Of a stretch of DNA of 64,000 bases, positions 44,100-52,757 are shown piece by piece. The stretch comes from Camelimonas lactis (GTDB lineage: Bacteria > Pseudomonadota > Alphaproteobacteria > Rhizobiales > Beijerinckiaceae). Positions within the stretch are counted from its first letter, which is position 1. Each line of letters opens with the position of its first letter. Where the stretch lies: NCBI RefSeq assembly GCF_004342915.1, contig NZ_SLWL01000008.1:62001-126000 (forward strand), in the 5' to 3' direction. The notes beneath the pieces are model-generated. The model did no database searches. It was given only the letters and a program-made list of their open reading frames with translations, and was not told where the DNA came from. The position numbers and the translations under genes were made by a program.

Positions 44100-45338
44100 A
44101 TGACCGAAGCATGGATCATCGACGCCTGCCGCACGCCGCGCGGCATTGGCAAATATCCCAAGGGCGCCCTGTCCGAAATTCATCCCCAGCACCTCGGCGC
44201 GACCGTGCTGAAGGCCCTGGTCGATCGCAACGGCTTCAACACCGCCGACGTTGACGACGTTATTTGGGGAACCAGCGCCCAGGTTGGCCCGCAGGGCGGC
44301 GACCTTGGCCGCATGTCGGCGCTGACGGCCGGTTACGATGTCACCAGCAGCGGCGTTACCCTCGACCGCTTCTGCGGCTCGGGCATCACCGCGGTCAATT
44401 TTGCCGCCGCGAACGTGATGTCGGGCATGTCCGATCTCGTGGTGGCTGGCGGTTGCGAGATGATGTCGATGCCGCTGCGCCGTAGCGCCGGCGATGGCCC
44501 GCCGGTCATGGACCGGGGCAATCTTGAGCTGCGGGCCATGCATCCGCAGTCGAACCAGGGCGTCTGCGCCGACGCCATCGCCAGCCTTGAAGGCATCACG
44601 CGGGAGGATACCGACCGCCTGGCGCTGGAAAGCCAGCGCCGCGCCGACGTGGCCATTCGGGAAGGGCGCTTCAACCGCAGCCTGATCCCGGTCTATCGCC
44701 AGGACGGGACGCTGGCGCTGGACCACGAGGAGTTCCCCCGGCCGAACACCACGCTTGAAGGGCTCGCCGCGCTGAAGCCGTCCTTCGAGGCGCTGGCGGA
44801 TATGGCGATCGACGATAGCGGCGCCACCTACCGCAGTCTGATCCTGCAGAAGTATCCCGGGCTGAACATTGTGCCGATCCACCATCCGGGCAATTCGTCC
44901 GGCGTTGTCGACGGCGCCGCCGCCCTGCTGCTCGCCAGCCCGGAATATGCGAAGGCGCATGGCCTGAAGCCACGGGCGCGCGTCGTGGCCATGGCCAACC
45001 AGGGCGACGACCCGACGCTGATGCTGAACGCGCCGGTTCCCGCGGCCCGCCGGGTGCTGAAGAAGGCCGGGTTGACCGTCGACGACATCGACCTGTTCGA
45101 GATCAACGAGGCGTTCGCCGTGGTTGCGGAAAAGTTCATCCGCGACCTGAAGCTTGATCGCGACAAGGTCAACGTGAACGGCGGCGCCATGGCTCTTGGC
45201 CACCCGATTGGCGCCACCGGCGCGATGCTGATCGGCGCCGTGCTGGACGAACTGGAGCGCCGCGACCAGAAGCGCGGCCTCGTGACCATGTGCGCCGGCG
45301 GCGGCATGGCCCCGGCGATCATCATCGAGCGGATCTGA
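44100..45338 (+). CDS. Acetyl-CoA acetyltransferase-like thiolase
   Basis: This 412-residue thiolase catalyses reversible acyl-CoA thiolysis or condensation. The nucleophilic cysteine is C92 in 'LDRFCGSGITAVNF', the second cysteine is C398 in 'TMCAGGGMAPA', and 'EINEAFA' and 'GGAMALGHPIGATGA' carry the active-site Asn and His residues. ATG 44100 has GAGGAAAACG upstream. No hydroxyacyl-CoA dehydrogenase, hydratase or ligase gene is adjacent, so the pathway (fatty-acid oxidation, acetoacetyl-CoA or aromatic degradation) cannot be fixed. A strong hairpin follows it. Confidence 0.92.
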   Translation: MTEAWIIDACRTPRGIGKYPKGALSEIHPQHLGATVLKALVDRNGFNTADVDDVIWGTSAQVGPQGGDLGRMSALTAGYDVTSSGVTLDRFCGSGITAVNFAAANVMSGMSDLVVAGGCEMMSMPLRRSAGDGPPVMDRGNLELRAMHPQSNQGVCADAIASLEGITREDTDRLALESQRRADVAIREGRFNRSLIPVYRQDGTLALDHEEFPRPNTTLEGLAALKPSFEALADMAIDDSGATYRSLILQKYPGLNIVPIHHPGNSSGVVDGAAALLLASPEYAKAHGLKPRARVVAMANQGDDPTLMLNAPVPAARRVLKKAGLTVDDIDLFEINEAFAVVAEKFIRDLKLDRDKVNVNGGAMALGHPIGATGAMLIGAVLDELERRDQKRGLVTMCAGGGMAPAIIIERI

Positions 45339-45364
45339 ACGCTCCGGCCCGCAGACATCTGTAC

Positions 45365-45393
45365 ATGCGCCCGGTCATCATGACCGGGCGCAT
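45365..45393 (+). terminator. Terminator hairpin after thiolase gene
   Basis: A perfect 13-bp stem (45365-45377 with 45381-45393) with a TCA loop starts 27 nt after the thiolase stop. It is among the strongest hairpins seen in the window. TCTGGC rather than a T-run follows, so termination may be Rho-assisted. Confidence 0.65.
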
Positions 45394-45495
45394 TCTGGCG
45401 TCAGGGTCGCGCCGCTCCAGGGCGCGTCAGATGGAAACGGCCTCTCCGGTTCCAGCCGGATCACGGCGGAACAGAAGCGGGTAACCCTTCACAGG

Positions 45496-45518
45496 CGGAT
45501 CGCAGGGGGGGCGATCCG
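45496..45518. repeat. 8-bp inverted repeat upstream of the AraC promoter
   Basis: CGGATCGC (45496-45503) and GCGATCCG (45511-45518) flank the 7-nt spacer AGGGGGG. It lies just upstream of the candidate -35 box of the AraC gene. It could be a regulator site or a second terminator for the thiolase gene. Confidence 0.4.
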
Positions 45519-45533
45519 GTGTTCCGGCAACTT

Positions 45534-45562
45534 TTGAATCGTTCTATATTATTGTTTTTAAT
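45534..45562 (+). promoter_or_regulatory. Candidate sigma-70 promoter of the AraC regulator gene
   Basis: TTGAAT (45534-45539), a 17-nt spacer and TTTAAT (45557-45562) lie in a sharply AT-rich island (45531-45575) in otherwise GC-rich DNA. The start codon is about 50 nt further on. The island could also hold an iron-responsive operator, but I see no clear Fur-type inverted repeat. Confidence 0.6.
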
Positions 45563-45610
45563 TGTAAATTTCGTTCATCGGTGTATCCCGGGCCTGTCGT
45601 GAGGCGAGGG

Positions 45611-46477
45611 ATGCTGATGCAACCAATCCGGGGCGGCGGCGCGAGTGCGCCTGGCCTGAACCTGTTTTCGAGACAATTGCAGCTGTCGGCTGGCGCGCTC
45701 GACGTCGTTCCTGGCGCGCAGACGGTCGGCCCCATGCGGCGCGGCCTGAAGATTGGCGTGCTCCTGGATGGCGGCGTATCGCTGACGCTCGACGACCAGC
45801 CGACGTTGCAAATTCGCGGCGCCGCCCTGTTCATCGCCGCCAACGCCGGCGACAGGGTTCAGCAGCGGGCGGGTTTGACCGAGGGCGTCATGCGTTATGT
45901 CCTGACGCAATTCGCGCCCAACTTTGTCGTCGATGAATTTGGCGGCCAGGCCGCCGGCCTGCTTGAGGCCGCGGGCCCCGATGACGCGCGCGTCTGGGTG
46001 CGGCCTGCCGGTCCCGCCGTGCGGTCCGTCGCCCTGCAGATGGTGGAGTGCCCCGTGGCCGCGCCGTTGCGCCGGCTCTATCTCGCGGGCAAGGCGCTGG
46101 AACTGGCGACCCTGGCCCTTGACGCGTTCAGCGGGGGCGAGGTCGCGGGGCGGTCGCGTCTGTCGCGGCGCACCCGCGAACAGGTGCTGGCGGCGCGGGA
46201 CATGTTGCTGGCCGGCATGCAGCAACCGCCCGGGCTGGCGGAACTCGCCCATGCCTGCGGTCTTAATCCGACCCGCCTGACCTCGGCGTTCCGGACAGAA
46301 TTCGGCATGAGCGTGTTTGCCTATCTTCAGGAGCAGCGCCTGCTGCGGGCCCATGACATGATCGCGTCGGGGGAGGCCAGCGTCGCATCCGCCGCGTTCC
46401 ATGTGGGGTATACGCCAGCCTATTTGTCGGTGCTGTTCCAGAAACGCTTTGGAATATCGCCAGGCAAGCTGCGGTAA
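45611..46477 (+). CDS. AraC-family regulator of siderophore uptake (PchR-like)
   Basis: This product of about 288 residues has a variable sensor domain and a C-terminal double helix-turn-helix (about residues 190-288): 'LAELAHACGLNPTRLTSAF' and 'SVASAAFHVGYTPAYLSVLF' followed by the closing 'KRFGISPGKLR'. The signature 'RTEFGMSVFAYLQEQRL' links the two. AraC proteins next to TonB-dependent receptors commonly activate the receptor gene when the ferric siderophore is bound. ATG 45611 and ATG 45617 both have good ribosome sites. The receptor gene follows 152 nt downstream. Confidence 0.88.
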   Translation: MLMQPIRGGGASAPGLNLFSRQLQLSAGALDVVPGAQTVGPMRRGLKIGVLLDGGVSLTLDDQPTLQIRGAALFIAANAGDRVQQRAGLTEGVMRYVLTQFAPNFVVDEFGGQAAGLLEAAGPDDARVWVRPAGPAVRSVALQMVECPVAAPLRRLYLAGKALELATLALDAFSGGEVAGRSRLSRRTREQVLAARDMLLAGMQQPPGLAELAHACGLNPTRLTSAFRTEFGMSVFAYLQEQRLLRAHDMIASGEASVASAAFHVGYTPAYLSVLFQKRFGISPGKLR

Positions 46478-46629
46478 AGCCCGACCTGTTTCCCGTACTC
46501 TGGATTCATTTCAAATTCTGTCAAAAGAAATACTGCCGGAATCGAAAGTCATCCGCGTTGCCCGCCTGCGCGCGCCCATGAGACAACCCCGCCGGACACA
46601 AGGCGTTGACAGCGCGCAAGGGTAGGGTC

Positions 46630-48804
46630 ATGGCACGAGCAATCCTGGAAAATCGCAACGCCCTGATGACGGGGGCCGCCTTGGCGGCGATCGTCGCCGG
46701 CTGGTCGGGCGCGGCGTTCGCGCAACAGGACGCCGCCATCAATCTCGACACCATCAGCGTGCAGGGCGAGAGCGCCGCCGGGCCGGTGAATGGTTATGTG
46801 GCCCGCCGCAGCAGCACGGCGACCAAAACCGACGCGAGCATCATGGAGACGCCGCAATCCGTCACCGTGGTGACCCGCCAGCAAATGGATGACCAGGCGG
46901 CGCAGACCGTGGGTCAGGCCCTGCGCTACACCGCGGGCGTGCTTGGCGAAACCCGGCTCTCCGCCGGCCGCTACGACAGCGTGTTCGTGCGCGGTTTCGG
47001 CGGCTCCGGCAGCGGCGCTGGCTATGTGGGCTATCTGGACGGGCTCCGCTACCTGCGCGGCGTCAACTATCTGGTGCCTTCCTATGACCCCTGGGGACTT
47101 GAGCGCATCGAGGTCCTGCGCGGGCCGGCCTCGGTGATCTTCGGGCAGGTCAAGCCTGGCGGCGTCGTCAACATGGTCAGCAAGCGCCCGCGCGACGTCG
47201 CCCATGGCGAAGTCCAGTTGCAGACCGGCAGCTACGGCCGCGCCCAGGCGGCGTTTGACATTGGCGGGCCCGTCAACGCCGACAAGACCCTGCTTTACCG
47301 GGTGGTCGGCCTCGGCCGCGCCGCCGACACGCAGGTCGACTATACCCGCGAGGAGCGCATATTCATCGCCCCGTCGCTGACGTGGCGGCCTACTGACGCC
47401 ACCAGCCTGACCATCCTGGCTTCGTACCAGCGCGACCCGGAAACCGGCTTTTACCGCTTCATTCCCGCCGTTGGCACGGTGCTGCCCAGCCGCGCCGGCC
47501 GCATTCGCAGCAATTTCTTCCCCGGCGAACCGAATTTCGAGGGCTACAGCCGCAATCAGGCCAACCTCGGCTACGAATTCTCGCACCGGTTCAACGATGT
47601 CTTCACGTTCCGCCAGAACGTGCGCGTTTCGGATATGAAGTCCAACTTCCGCACCGTGGCCGTCGCCGGCATCGGCGCGGACCAGAAAACCCTGAGCCGC
47701 CGCGTCACGGCCTTCGACGAAAAGGCCCAGACGGCGACCATCGACAACCAGTTGCAGGCCGACTTCGCCACGGGTCCGCTGACCCACAAGCTGCTGCTCG
47801 GCGCTGACGCCGCGTGGACCGACGGCTGGTCCAACGGCGGCTTCCCGGGCGTGGTCCAGTCGCTTGATTTCACCACTCCCATCTACGGGCGCCAGCCGTT
47901 CTCCCTGTCCCGGAAAACCCTGACGACGCAGACGACGAGCCAGTATGGCGTCTATATCCAGGACCAGATCAGGCTGGGCCGGTTGATGTTGCTGGCTGGC
48001 GGCCGTTTCGACTGGGCGGACTCAAGCACGCGCGATCACGCCAAAAACACCATCACCCGGCAGAATGACACGGCCCCGTCCGGCCGTGTGGCGCTGATGT
48101 ACAATTTTGACAACGGCTTCGCGCCGTATGTGAGCTACTCGACCTCGTTCGAGCCGCTGGCGGGCGTCAGCTATGAGGGGCAGGCTTTCAAGCCGACCGA
48201 AGGCGAACAGTATGAGGCGGGCTTCAAATATGAGGCCCCTGGCTCCAACATCTTCTTCCAGGCCGCCGTTTACCAGATCCGCCAGACCAATGTGGCGACC
48301 ACCGATACGGCCCACCCCGGCTTCCAGATCCAGACCGGCGAGATCCGCGCGCGCGGCGTCGAGCTGGAAGCGCGCGCCACGGTGCTCAAAAATCTCGATC
48401 TGGTCGCCGCCTACGCCTACACCGACGCCGAGGTGACGAAGAGCGCCGGGGTGGACCTGAACAGGCGGCCGCCGGTCGTGCCGCGCCACATCGCATCGCT
48501 CTGGGCGCACTACACCTTTGACAGCGGCGCGCTCGCTGGCCTGGGGCTTGGCGTGGGCGTCCGTTACGTGAGCAAGGGCGCCGGCGACGCCGGGAACACC
48601 TTCTGGACGCCGGCCTATACGCTGGCCGAAGCCGCCATCAGCTATGATTTCGGCGTGGCGCGGCCGGCGCTGAAGGGCTGGAAGATCCAGGTCAACGCCC
48701 ATAACCTGTTCGACAAGGAATATATTTCCGGCTGCTACTCCGCCACGGGTTGTTCCTTCGGCTTGCGCCGCACGGTGCTGGCGACGCTGTCCTACAAATG
48801 GTGA
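46630..48804 (+). CDS. TonB-dependent ferric-siderophore receptor
   Basis: This 724-residue outer-membrane receptor has a signal peptide ending 'AFAQQ' (about residue 32), a TonB-box-like 'INLDTISVQG', a plug domain ('ETPQSVTVVTRQQM', 'VFVRGFGG', 'IEVLRGPASVIFGQVKPGG') and a beta-barrel ending in the aromatic 'SYKW'. The C-terminal 'GCYSATGCSFGLRRTV' resembles hydroxamate-siderophore receptors of the FhuA/FoxA group, but the ligand is not certain. ATG 46630 has AGGG upstream. Its stop overlaps the start of the next gene, so the uptake cluster is one operon. Confidence 0.94.
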   Translation: MARAILENRNALMTGAALAAIVAGWSGAAFAQQDAAINLDTISVQGESAAGPVNGYVARRSSTATKTDASIMETPQSVTVVTRQQMDDQAAQTVGQALRYTAGVLGETRLSAGRYDSVFVRGFGGSGSGAGYVGYLDGLRYLRGVNYLVPSYDPWGLERIEVLRGPASVIFGQVKPGGVVNMVSKRPRDVAHGEVQLQTGSYGRAQAAFDIGGPVNADKTLLYRVVGLGRAADTQVDYTREERIFIAPSLTWRPTDATSLTILASYQRDPETGFYRFIPAVGTVLPSRAGRIRSNFFPGEPNFEGYSRNQANLGYEFSHRFNDVFTFRQNVRVSDMKSNFRTVAVAGIGADQKTLSRRVTAFDEKAQTATIDNQLQADFATGPLTHKLLLGADAAWTDGWSNGGFPGVVQSLDFTTPIYGRQPFSLSRKTLTTQTTSQYGVYIQDQIRLGRLMLLAGGRFDWADSSTRDHAKNTITRQNDTAPSGRVALMYNFDNGFAPYVSYSTSFEPLAGVSYEGQAFKPTEGEQYEAGFKYEAPGSNIFFQAAVYQIRQTNVATTDTAHPGFQIQTGEIRARGVELEARATVLKNLDLVAAYAYTDAEVTKSAGVDLNRRPPVVPRHIASLWAHYTFDSGALAGLGLGVGVRYVSKGAGDAGNTFWTPAYTLAEAAISYDFGVARPALKGWKIQVNAHNLFDKEYISGCYSATGCSFGLRRTVLATLSYKW

Positions 48805-49628
48805 CCGGTGCGCGCGCCGAGGCTCCGTTTGTCCTGCCGGGCGCCCGGGAGTTCGCATACGCCGCGCGTGACGGCGCGGCGTACAGCCTGCTGGTCCATA
48901 TCCCGGAGACGCCGCCGCCAGCGGCCGGATTTCCGGTCATCACCCTGGTGGACGGGCGCGCGCTGTTCGCCGCCGCGGTCATGGCGATGCGACTTCAGTC
49001 TGGCCGCCCCGGAGTCACGGGCGTCGCGCCGGCGGTGATTGTTGGCGTCGGCTATCCGGGCGAGGCCCTGTTCGACGTCGGGCGCCGGAGTGGCGACCTG
49101 TTGCCGGCGGATGGCGGGGCTGACCGCTTTCTCGCCACGCTGCTGGATGAAATCCTGCCGTGGGTCGGCAGGCTGGCGCCGCTGGATGCGACGCGGCGCG
49201 CCCTCGCGGGCCATTCCTACGGCGGCCTGTTTGTCCTGCACGCCCTGTTCGCCCGGCCGGAGGCTTTCGCCGCCTTCATTGCCGGCAGCCCGTCCATCTG
49301 GCGGGCCGCCGATCTTCTTCATGCGGCGGAAACGCGCTTCACCGCGCATCATGGCGACGCCCAGCCGCGGCTGCTGGTCACCGTGGGCGGCGATGAGCAG
49401 AAGCGTCAGGCCGGCGACAGCCCGGAGCGCGCCGCGCGCCGCCTCATGGCGCGCATGCACGACAACGCCGCCGGGCTGGCGCAACGCCTGTCCGCCAGCG
49501 GCGCGGCGGCGTGCACGTTCACCGTCTTTGCCGACGAGAACCATATATCAGTGATACCGGCGATGCTGTCGCGGGCGGTTGCTTTCGCCCTGCGCCATAC
49601 CGGAACGCCTGGAGAATGCAGCCCATGA
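48798..49628 (+). CDS. Alpha/beta hydrolase, siderophore-esterase-like
   Basis: This 276-residue hydrolase belongs to the esterase D / enterochelin-esterase-like group. The nucleophile motif is 'GHSYGG', followed by the family phrase 'FIAGSPSIWRA', and a histidine occurs near the end ('FADENHISVIP'). Its place between the receptor and the ABC genes suggests hydrolysis of the imported ferric siderophore to release iron, as IroE and Fes do. ATG 48798 overlaps the receptor end; GTG 48801 (GTGA overlap) is an equal alternative. No signal peptide is visible, so it probably acts in the cytoplasm. Confidence 0.83.
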   Translation: MVTGARAEAPFVLPGAREFAYAARDGAAYSLLVHIPETPPPAAGFPVITLVDGRALFAAAVMAMRLQSGRPGVTGVAPAVIVGVGYPGEALFDVGRRSGDLLPADGGADRFLATLLDEILPWVGRLAPLDATRRALAGHSYGGLFVLHALFARPEAFAAFIAGSPSIWRAADLLHAAETRFTAHHGDAQPRLLVTVGGDEQKRQAGDSPERAARRLMARMHDNAAGLAQRLSASGAAACTFTVFADENHISVIPAMLSRAVAFALRHTGTPGECSP

Positions 49629-50773
49629 GCCCAGGTTTTTCCCGCCGGTCGTTTGCTCTGGGCGCCATGGCGGCTTCGGTCATGGCGGCGCCGGCCATGG
49701 CGCGCGCCGCCGCGCTGGCAGGGGCGCGGTCAGGCGCGGTCAGCGCTACGGACGTGATCGGGCGCACGGTGACCCTGCCGGCGCCCGCCAGGCGGATCGT
49801 CCTGGCGCAGGGGCGGCAGCTGAATGCGCTCGGCTTCATCCATCCTGATCCGGTTTCGGTCCTCGCCGGCTGGGGCTCCGATTTCGCGCGCCAGGTTCCA
49901 GACGCCTTTATGCGTTACAAGGCGCGGTTTCCGGCCATCGCCAATGTCCCTGTCGTCGGCGATGGGGCGACGCCAGGCGGGTTTTCGCTGGAACGCGTCG
50001 TGGCGCTGGCGCCGGACCTGGTGCTGGCGCCGCGCGGCGGGGCCAACGCCGGCGCCGGGCATGGCGATCTGGTCGCCCGCCTGGAGGCGGCCGGAATTCC
50101 CGTCGCGGTGGTGGATTTTTTCAACCAGCCGCTCGCCGACACGGTTCCGAGCCTCAGGGCGATCGGCCGCCTGACGGGCGAGGAGGAACGGACGGAGCGG
50201 TTCATCAGCTTCTACGAGGGCCGGCTGCAACGGGTCGCCGGCAAGCTCGCCGGGGCGCGGCGTCCGCGCGTCTTCATGCACGTCCACGCGGGCGGCACGG
50301 AATGCTGTTCCTCGCCCGGGCGCGGCACGCTGAATGATTTCATCCAGGCGGCTGGCGGCGACAATGTCGCCAGCGCGCTGCTGCCTGGCGCCTCCGGGCA
50401 GATCAGTCTCGAACAGTTGCTGGTCGCCAACCCGGACTGTTACGTGGCGACCGGCGGTCGTCATCTGGAGAAAAGCGGCGGCCTGGTGCTCGGGCTCGGC
50501 GTCAGTCGCGCCATGGCGGAGCAGAGCTTCGCCAGGCTGCTGGCGACGCCGGGCATCGCGGCGCTCGGCGCGGTTTCGGGGCATCGGGCGTTCGGCCTCT
50601 GGCACCTGTTCAACGACACGCCATTGCACGTGGTCGCCATCGAGCGTCTGGCGGCGTGGCTGCACCCGGAGCGTTGCGCCGGCCTCGACCCGGCCGCCAC
50701 CCTGGCTGAGGCGGCGGCTTTCTCGGCCATCCCCCTGGACGGCGCGCTCTGGATTGGGCCGGAGCGGTCATGA
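49625..50773 (+). CDS. Iron-siderophore ABC transporter binding protein with Tat-type signal
   Basis: This 382-residue periplasmic protein of the FecB/FhuD/BtuF class starts with a twin-arginine signal ('FSRRSFALGAMAA' then a hydrophobic stretch to 'AMARAAA'). The core has 'TVTLPAPARRIVLAQG' and 'LAPDLVLAPRGG'. A late 'LWHLFNDTPLHVVAIERLA' is usual in siderophore-binding members. ATG 49625 overlaps the esterase stop (ATGA) and has GGAG 10 nt upstream. It passes the siderophore to the permease encoded next. Confidence 0.9.
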   Translation: MSPGFSRRSFALGAMAASVMAAPAMARAAALAGARSGAVSATDVIGRTVTLPAPARRIVLAQGRQLNALGFIHPDPVSVLAGWGSDFARQVPDAFMRYKARFPAIANVPVVGDGATPGGFSLERVVALAPDLVLAPRGGANAGAGHGDLVARLEAAGIPVAVVDFFNQPLADTVPSLRAIGRLTGEEERTERFISFYEGRLQRVAGKLAGARRPRVFMHVHAGGTECCSSPGRGTLNDFIQAAGGDNVASALLPGASGQISLEQLLVANPDCYVATGGRHLEKSGGLVLGLGVSRAMAEQSFARLLATPGIAALGAVSGHRAFGLWHLFNDTPLHVVAIERLAAWLHPERCAGLDPAATLAEAAAFSAIPLDGALWIGPERS

Positions 50774-51837
50774 ACGCAAGCGGCAGCGATAATCCGGGCG
50801 ATGAGGGCGCGCGCATCCTGGCGCTGTATGGCGCCCGGTTGCGCCGGCGGGCGCTGCTCGTCGGCGGGCTGGGCGCCCTGGCCGTTCTCGGCCTGCTGCT
50901 GGACATGATGACGGGTCCGGCCGGCCTGACGGCGGCGCAGATATGGGCGGCGTTGACATGGGGCGACGCGGAGCGGGCGGTGCAGGTCATCGTCTGGCAG
51001 GTGCGGTTGCCGGTGGCGCTGATGGCGGTGTGTGTCGGCGCGGCGCTCTCGCTCGCTGGCGCGGAGATGCAGACCATCCTCGACAATCCGTTGGCCAGCC
51101 CGTTCACGCTTGGCGTTTCCGCCGCCGCCTCCTTTGGCGCGGCCCTGGCCATCATTCTTGGCCTCGGCCTCAGCTTCGCGCCGGCTGGCGTTGCTGTTTC
51201 CGTGAACGCCTTCCTGTTCGCGTTCGGCTCCGTGCTGTTGTTGCAGGCGCTGGCGCGCCGCGCCGGCGGCGGTCAGGAGGCGCTGGTGCTGTGCGGCATC
51301 GCCCTGGTGTTCACCTTCAATGCCCTTCTGGCGCTTGTGCAGTTTCTGGGCACGGCCGACGCCTTGCAGCAATTTGTCTTCTGGAGCATGGGCAGTCTCG
51401 CCCGGGCCGACATGCGCGCTGTCGTCGCCATGGGCGCGGTGATCGCGGTCACCCTGCCGTTTTCGCTGGCCGCGTCATGGCGCATGACGGCGCTGCGGCT
51501 GGGAAGCGAACGGGCGGCCAGCTTCGGGATCAATGTCGGGCGTCTGCGTTTCCTCTCGCTGCTGCGCGCCAGCCTGCTGGCGTCCACGGCCGTGGCTTTT
51601 GTCGGGGTGATCGGTTTTGTGGGACTGGTCGGTCCCCACATCGCGCGGATGCTGATTGGCGAGGATCACCGCTTTTTCCTGCCGGCCAGCGCGCTCACCG
51701 GCGCCGTCGTGATGTCGTTCGCGTCCATCGTCAGCAAGATGGCGACGCCGGGCGTGGTGCTGCCGGTCGGGCTTGTGACCTCGCTGATCGGCCTGCCGGT
51801 GTTTCTCGCCCTGATCCTGCGCCGGAGGCAAACGTGA
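50770..51837 (+). CDS. FecCD-family iron-siderophore ABC permease
   Basis: This 355-residue inner-membrane permease has about ten helices. 'VRLPVALMAVCVGAALSLAG' leads into 'EMQTILDNPLASPFTLGVS', which carries the conserved N-P-L-A-x-P motif. 'IGFVGLVGPHIARMLIGEDH' is the ATPase-contact region typical of FecCD/BtuC proteins. The start overlaps the preceding stop by 4 nt (ATGA), and the stop overlaps the ATPase start (GTGA). Confidence 0.95.
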   Translation: MNASGSDNPGDEGARILALYGARLRRRALLVGGLGALAVLGLLLDMMTGPAGLTAAQIWAALTWGDAERAVQVIVWQVRLPVALMAVCVGAALSLAGAEMQTILDNPLASPFTLGVSAAASFGAALAIILGLGLSFAPAGVAVSVNAFLFAFGSVLLLQALARRAGGGQEALVLCGIALVFTFNALLALVQFLGTADALQQFVFWSMGSLARADMRAVVAMGAVIAVTLPFSLAASWRMTALRLGSERAASFGINVGRLRFLSLLRASLLASTAVAFVGVIGFVGLVGPHIARMLIGEDHRFFLPASALTGAVVMSFASIVSKMATPGVVLPVGLVTSLIGLPVFLALILRRRQT

Positions 51838-52679
51838 GCGCCGACGCCGCGACGTTTCGCATCACCGACGTGAGCATCGGCTATCCGGGACGCCCGGTGA
51901 TTGACCGGCTGAGCCTGGCGCCCCTGCCGCTGGCCAGCATGACGACCCTTGTTGGCCCCAACGCGGCGGGCAAATCGACGTTGTTGCGCGGCGTCGCCGG
52001 GCTGTTGCCGGCGCGGGGCGACGTGCGGCTTGGCAACCTCACGCTGTCCGGCGCGACGCGCGGCGCATGGGCCCGCCGCGTCGGCTTCATGCCACAATCC
52101 TTGCCGGCCGGCGCGCGCCTGCTGGCCCTGGAGGCGGTTGTCGCAGCCCTGGCCGCGAGCCCGCCGGAGGATGGCCCACCCCTGTCACAGCCTGCATTGC
52201 GCGCCCGCGCCATGGCGACGCTGGAGCGCCTTGGCGTCGGGGGGCTGGCGCTTGAACCGCTCGACGCCCTGTCCGGCGGCCAGCGCCAGCTCGTTGCCCT
52301 CGCCCAGGCCATCGTGCGCCGTCCGGCGGCTTTGTTGCTCGACGAGCCGACCAGCGCGCTGGACCTGCGTCACCAGGAGCAGGTGATGCGGGTGGCCCGC
52401 GATCTGGCGGCCAGCGGCGTCATCGTCGTCGTGGTGTTGCACGATCTGGCCCTGGCGGCGCGCTGGGGAAACCACATGGTGGTGCTCAACCAGGGGAAGC
52501 TGGCCGCCGAGGGGCCGCCGGACGAGGTGCTGACGCCGGCCTTGCTGGCCGAGGTCTATGGCGTTGACGCCAGGGTGGAGCTCTGCTCGGCCGGGCGGTT
52601 GCAGATCATGGTTGACGGCGTCATCGATCGCGCCGCTTCCCCCTCTGGCGGGATGCGCCGGCCGCTTCGCCCCTGCTGA
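51834..52679 (+). CDS. Iron-siderophore ABC transporter ATP-binding protein
   Basis: This 281-residue ATPase starts at GTG 51834, overlapping the permease stop. Walker A is 'GPNAAGKST', the signature is 'LSGGQRQLVALAQAI' and Walker B is 'ALLLDEPTSALD', with the switch histidine in 'VVVVLHDLALA'. It resembles FecE, FhuC and BtuD. It completes the importer with the binding protein and FecCD permease. The last ~30 residues are a basic, Pro-rich extension beyond the usual fold. Confidence 0.93.
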   Translation: MSADAATFRITDVSIGYPGRPVIDRLSLAPLPLASMTTLVGPNAAGKSTLLRGVAGLLPARGDVRLGNLTLSGATRGAWARRVGFMPQSLPAGARLLALEAVVAALAASPPEDGPPLSQPALRARAMATLERLGVGGLALEPLDALSGGQRQLVALAQAIVRRPAALLLDEPTSALDLRHQEQVMRVARDLAASGVIVVVVLHDLALAARWGNHMVVLNQGKLAAEGPPDEVLTPALLAEVYGVDARVELCSAGRLQIMVDGVIDRAASPSGGMRRPLRPC

Positions 52680-52757
52680 CATGATGTTTCGCATGGCGCG
52701 CCGGCCCGGATGCTGGACGCGGATCGCGCGCCGGGTTTGCCCTGCTGAGGAGTTCCC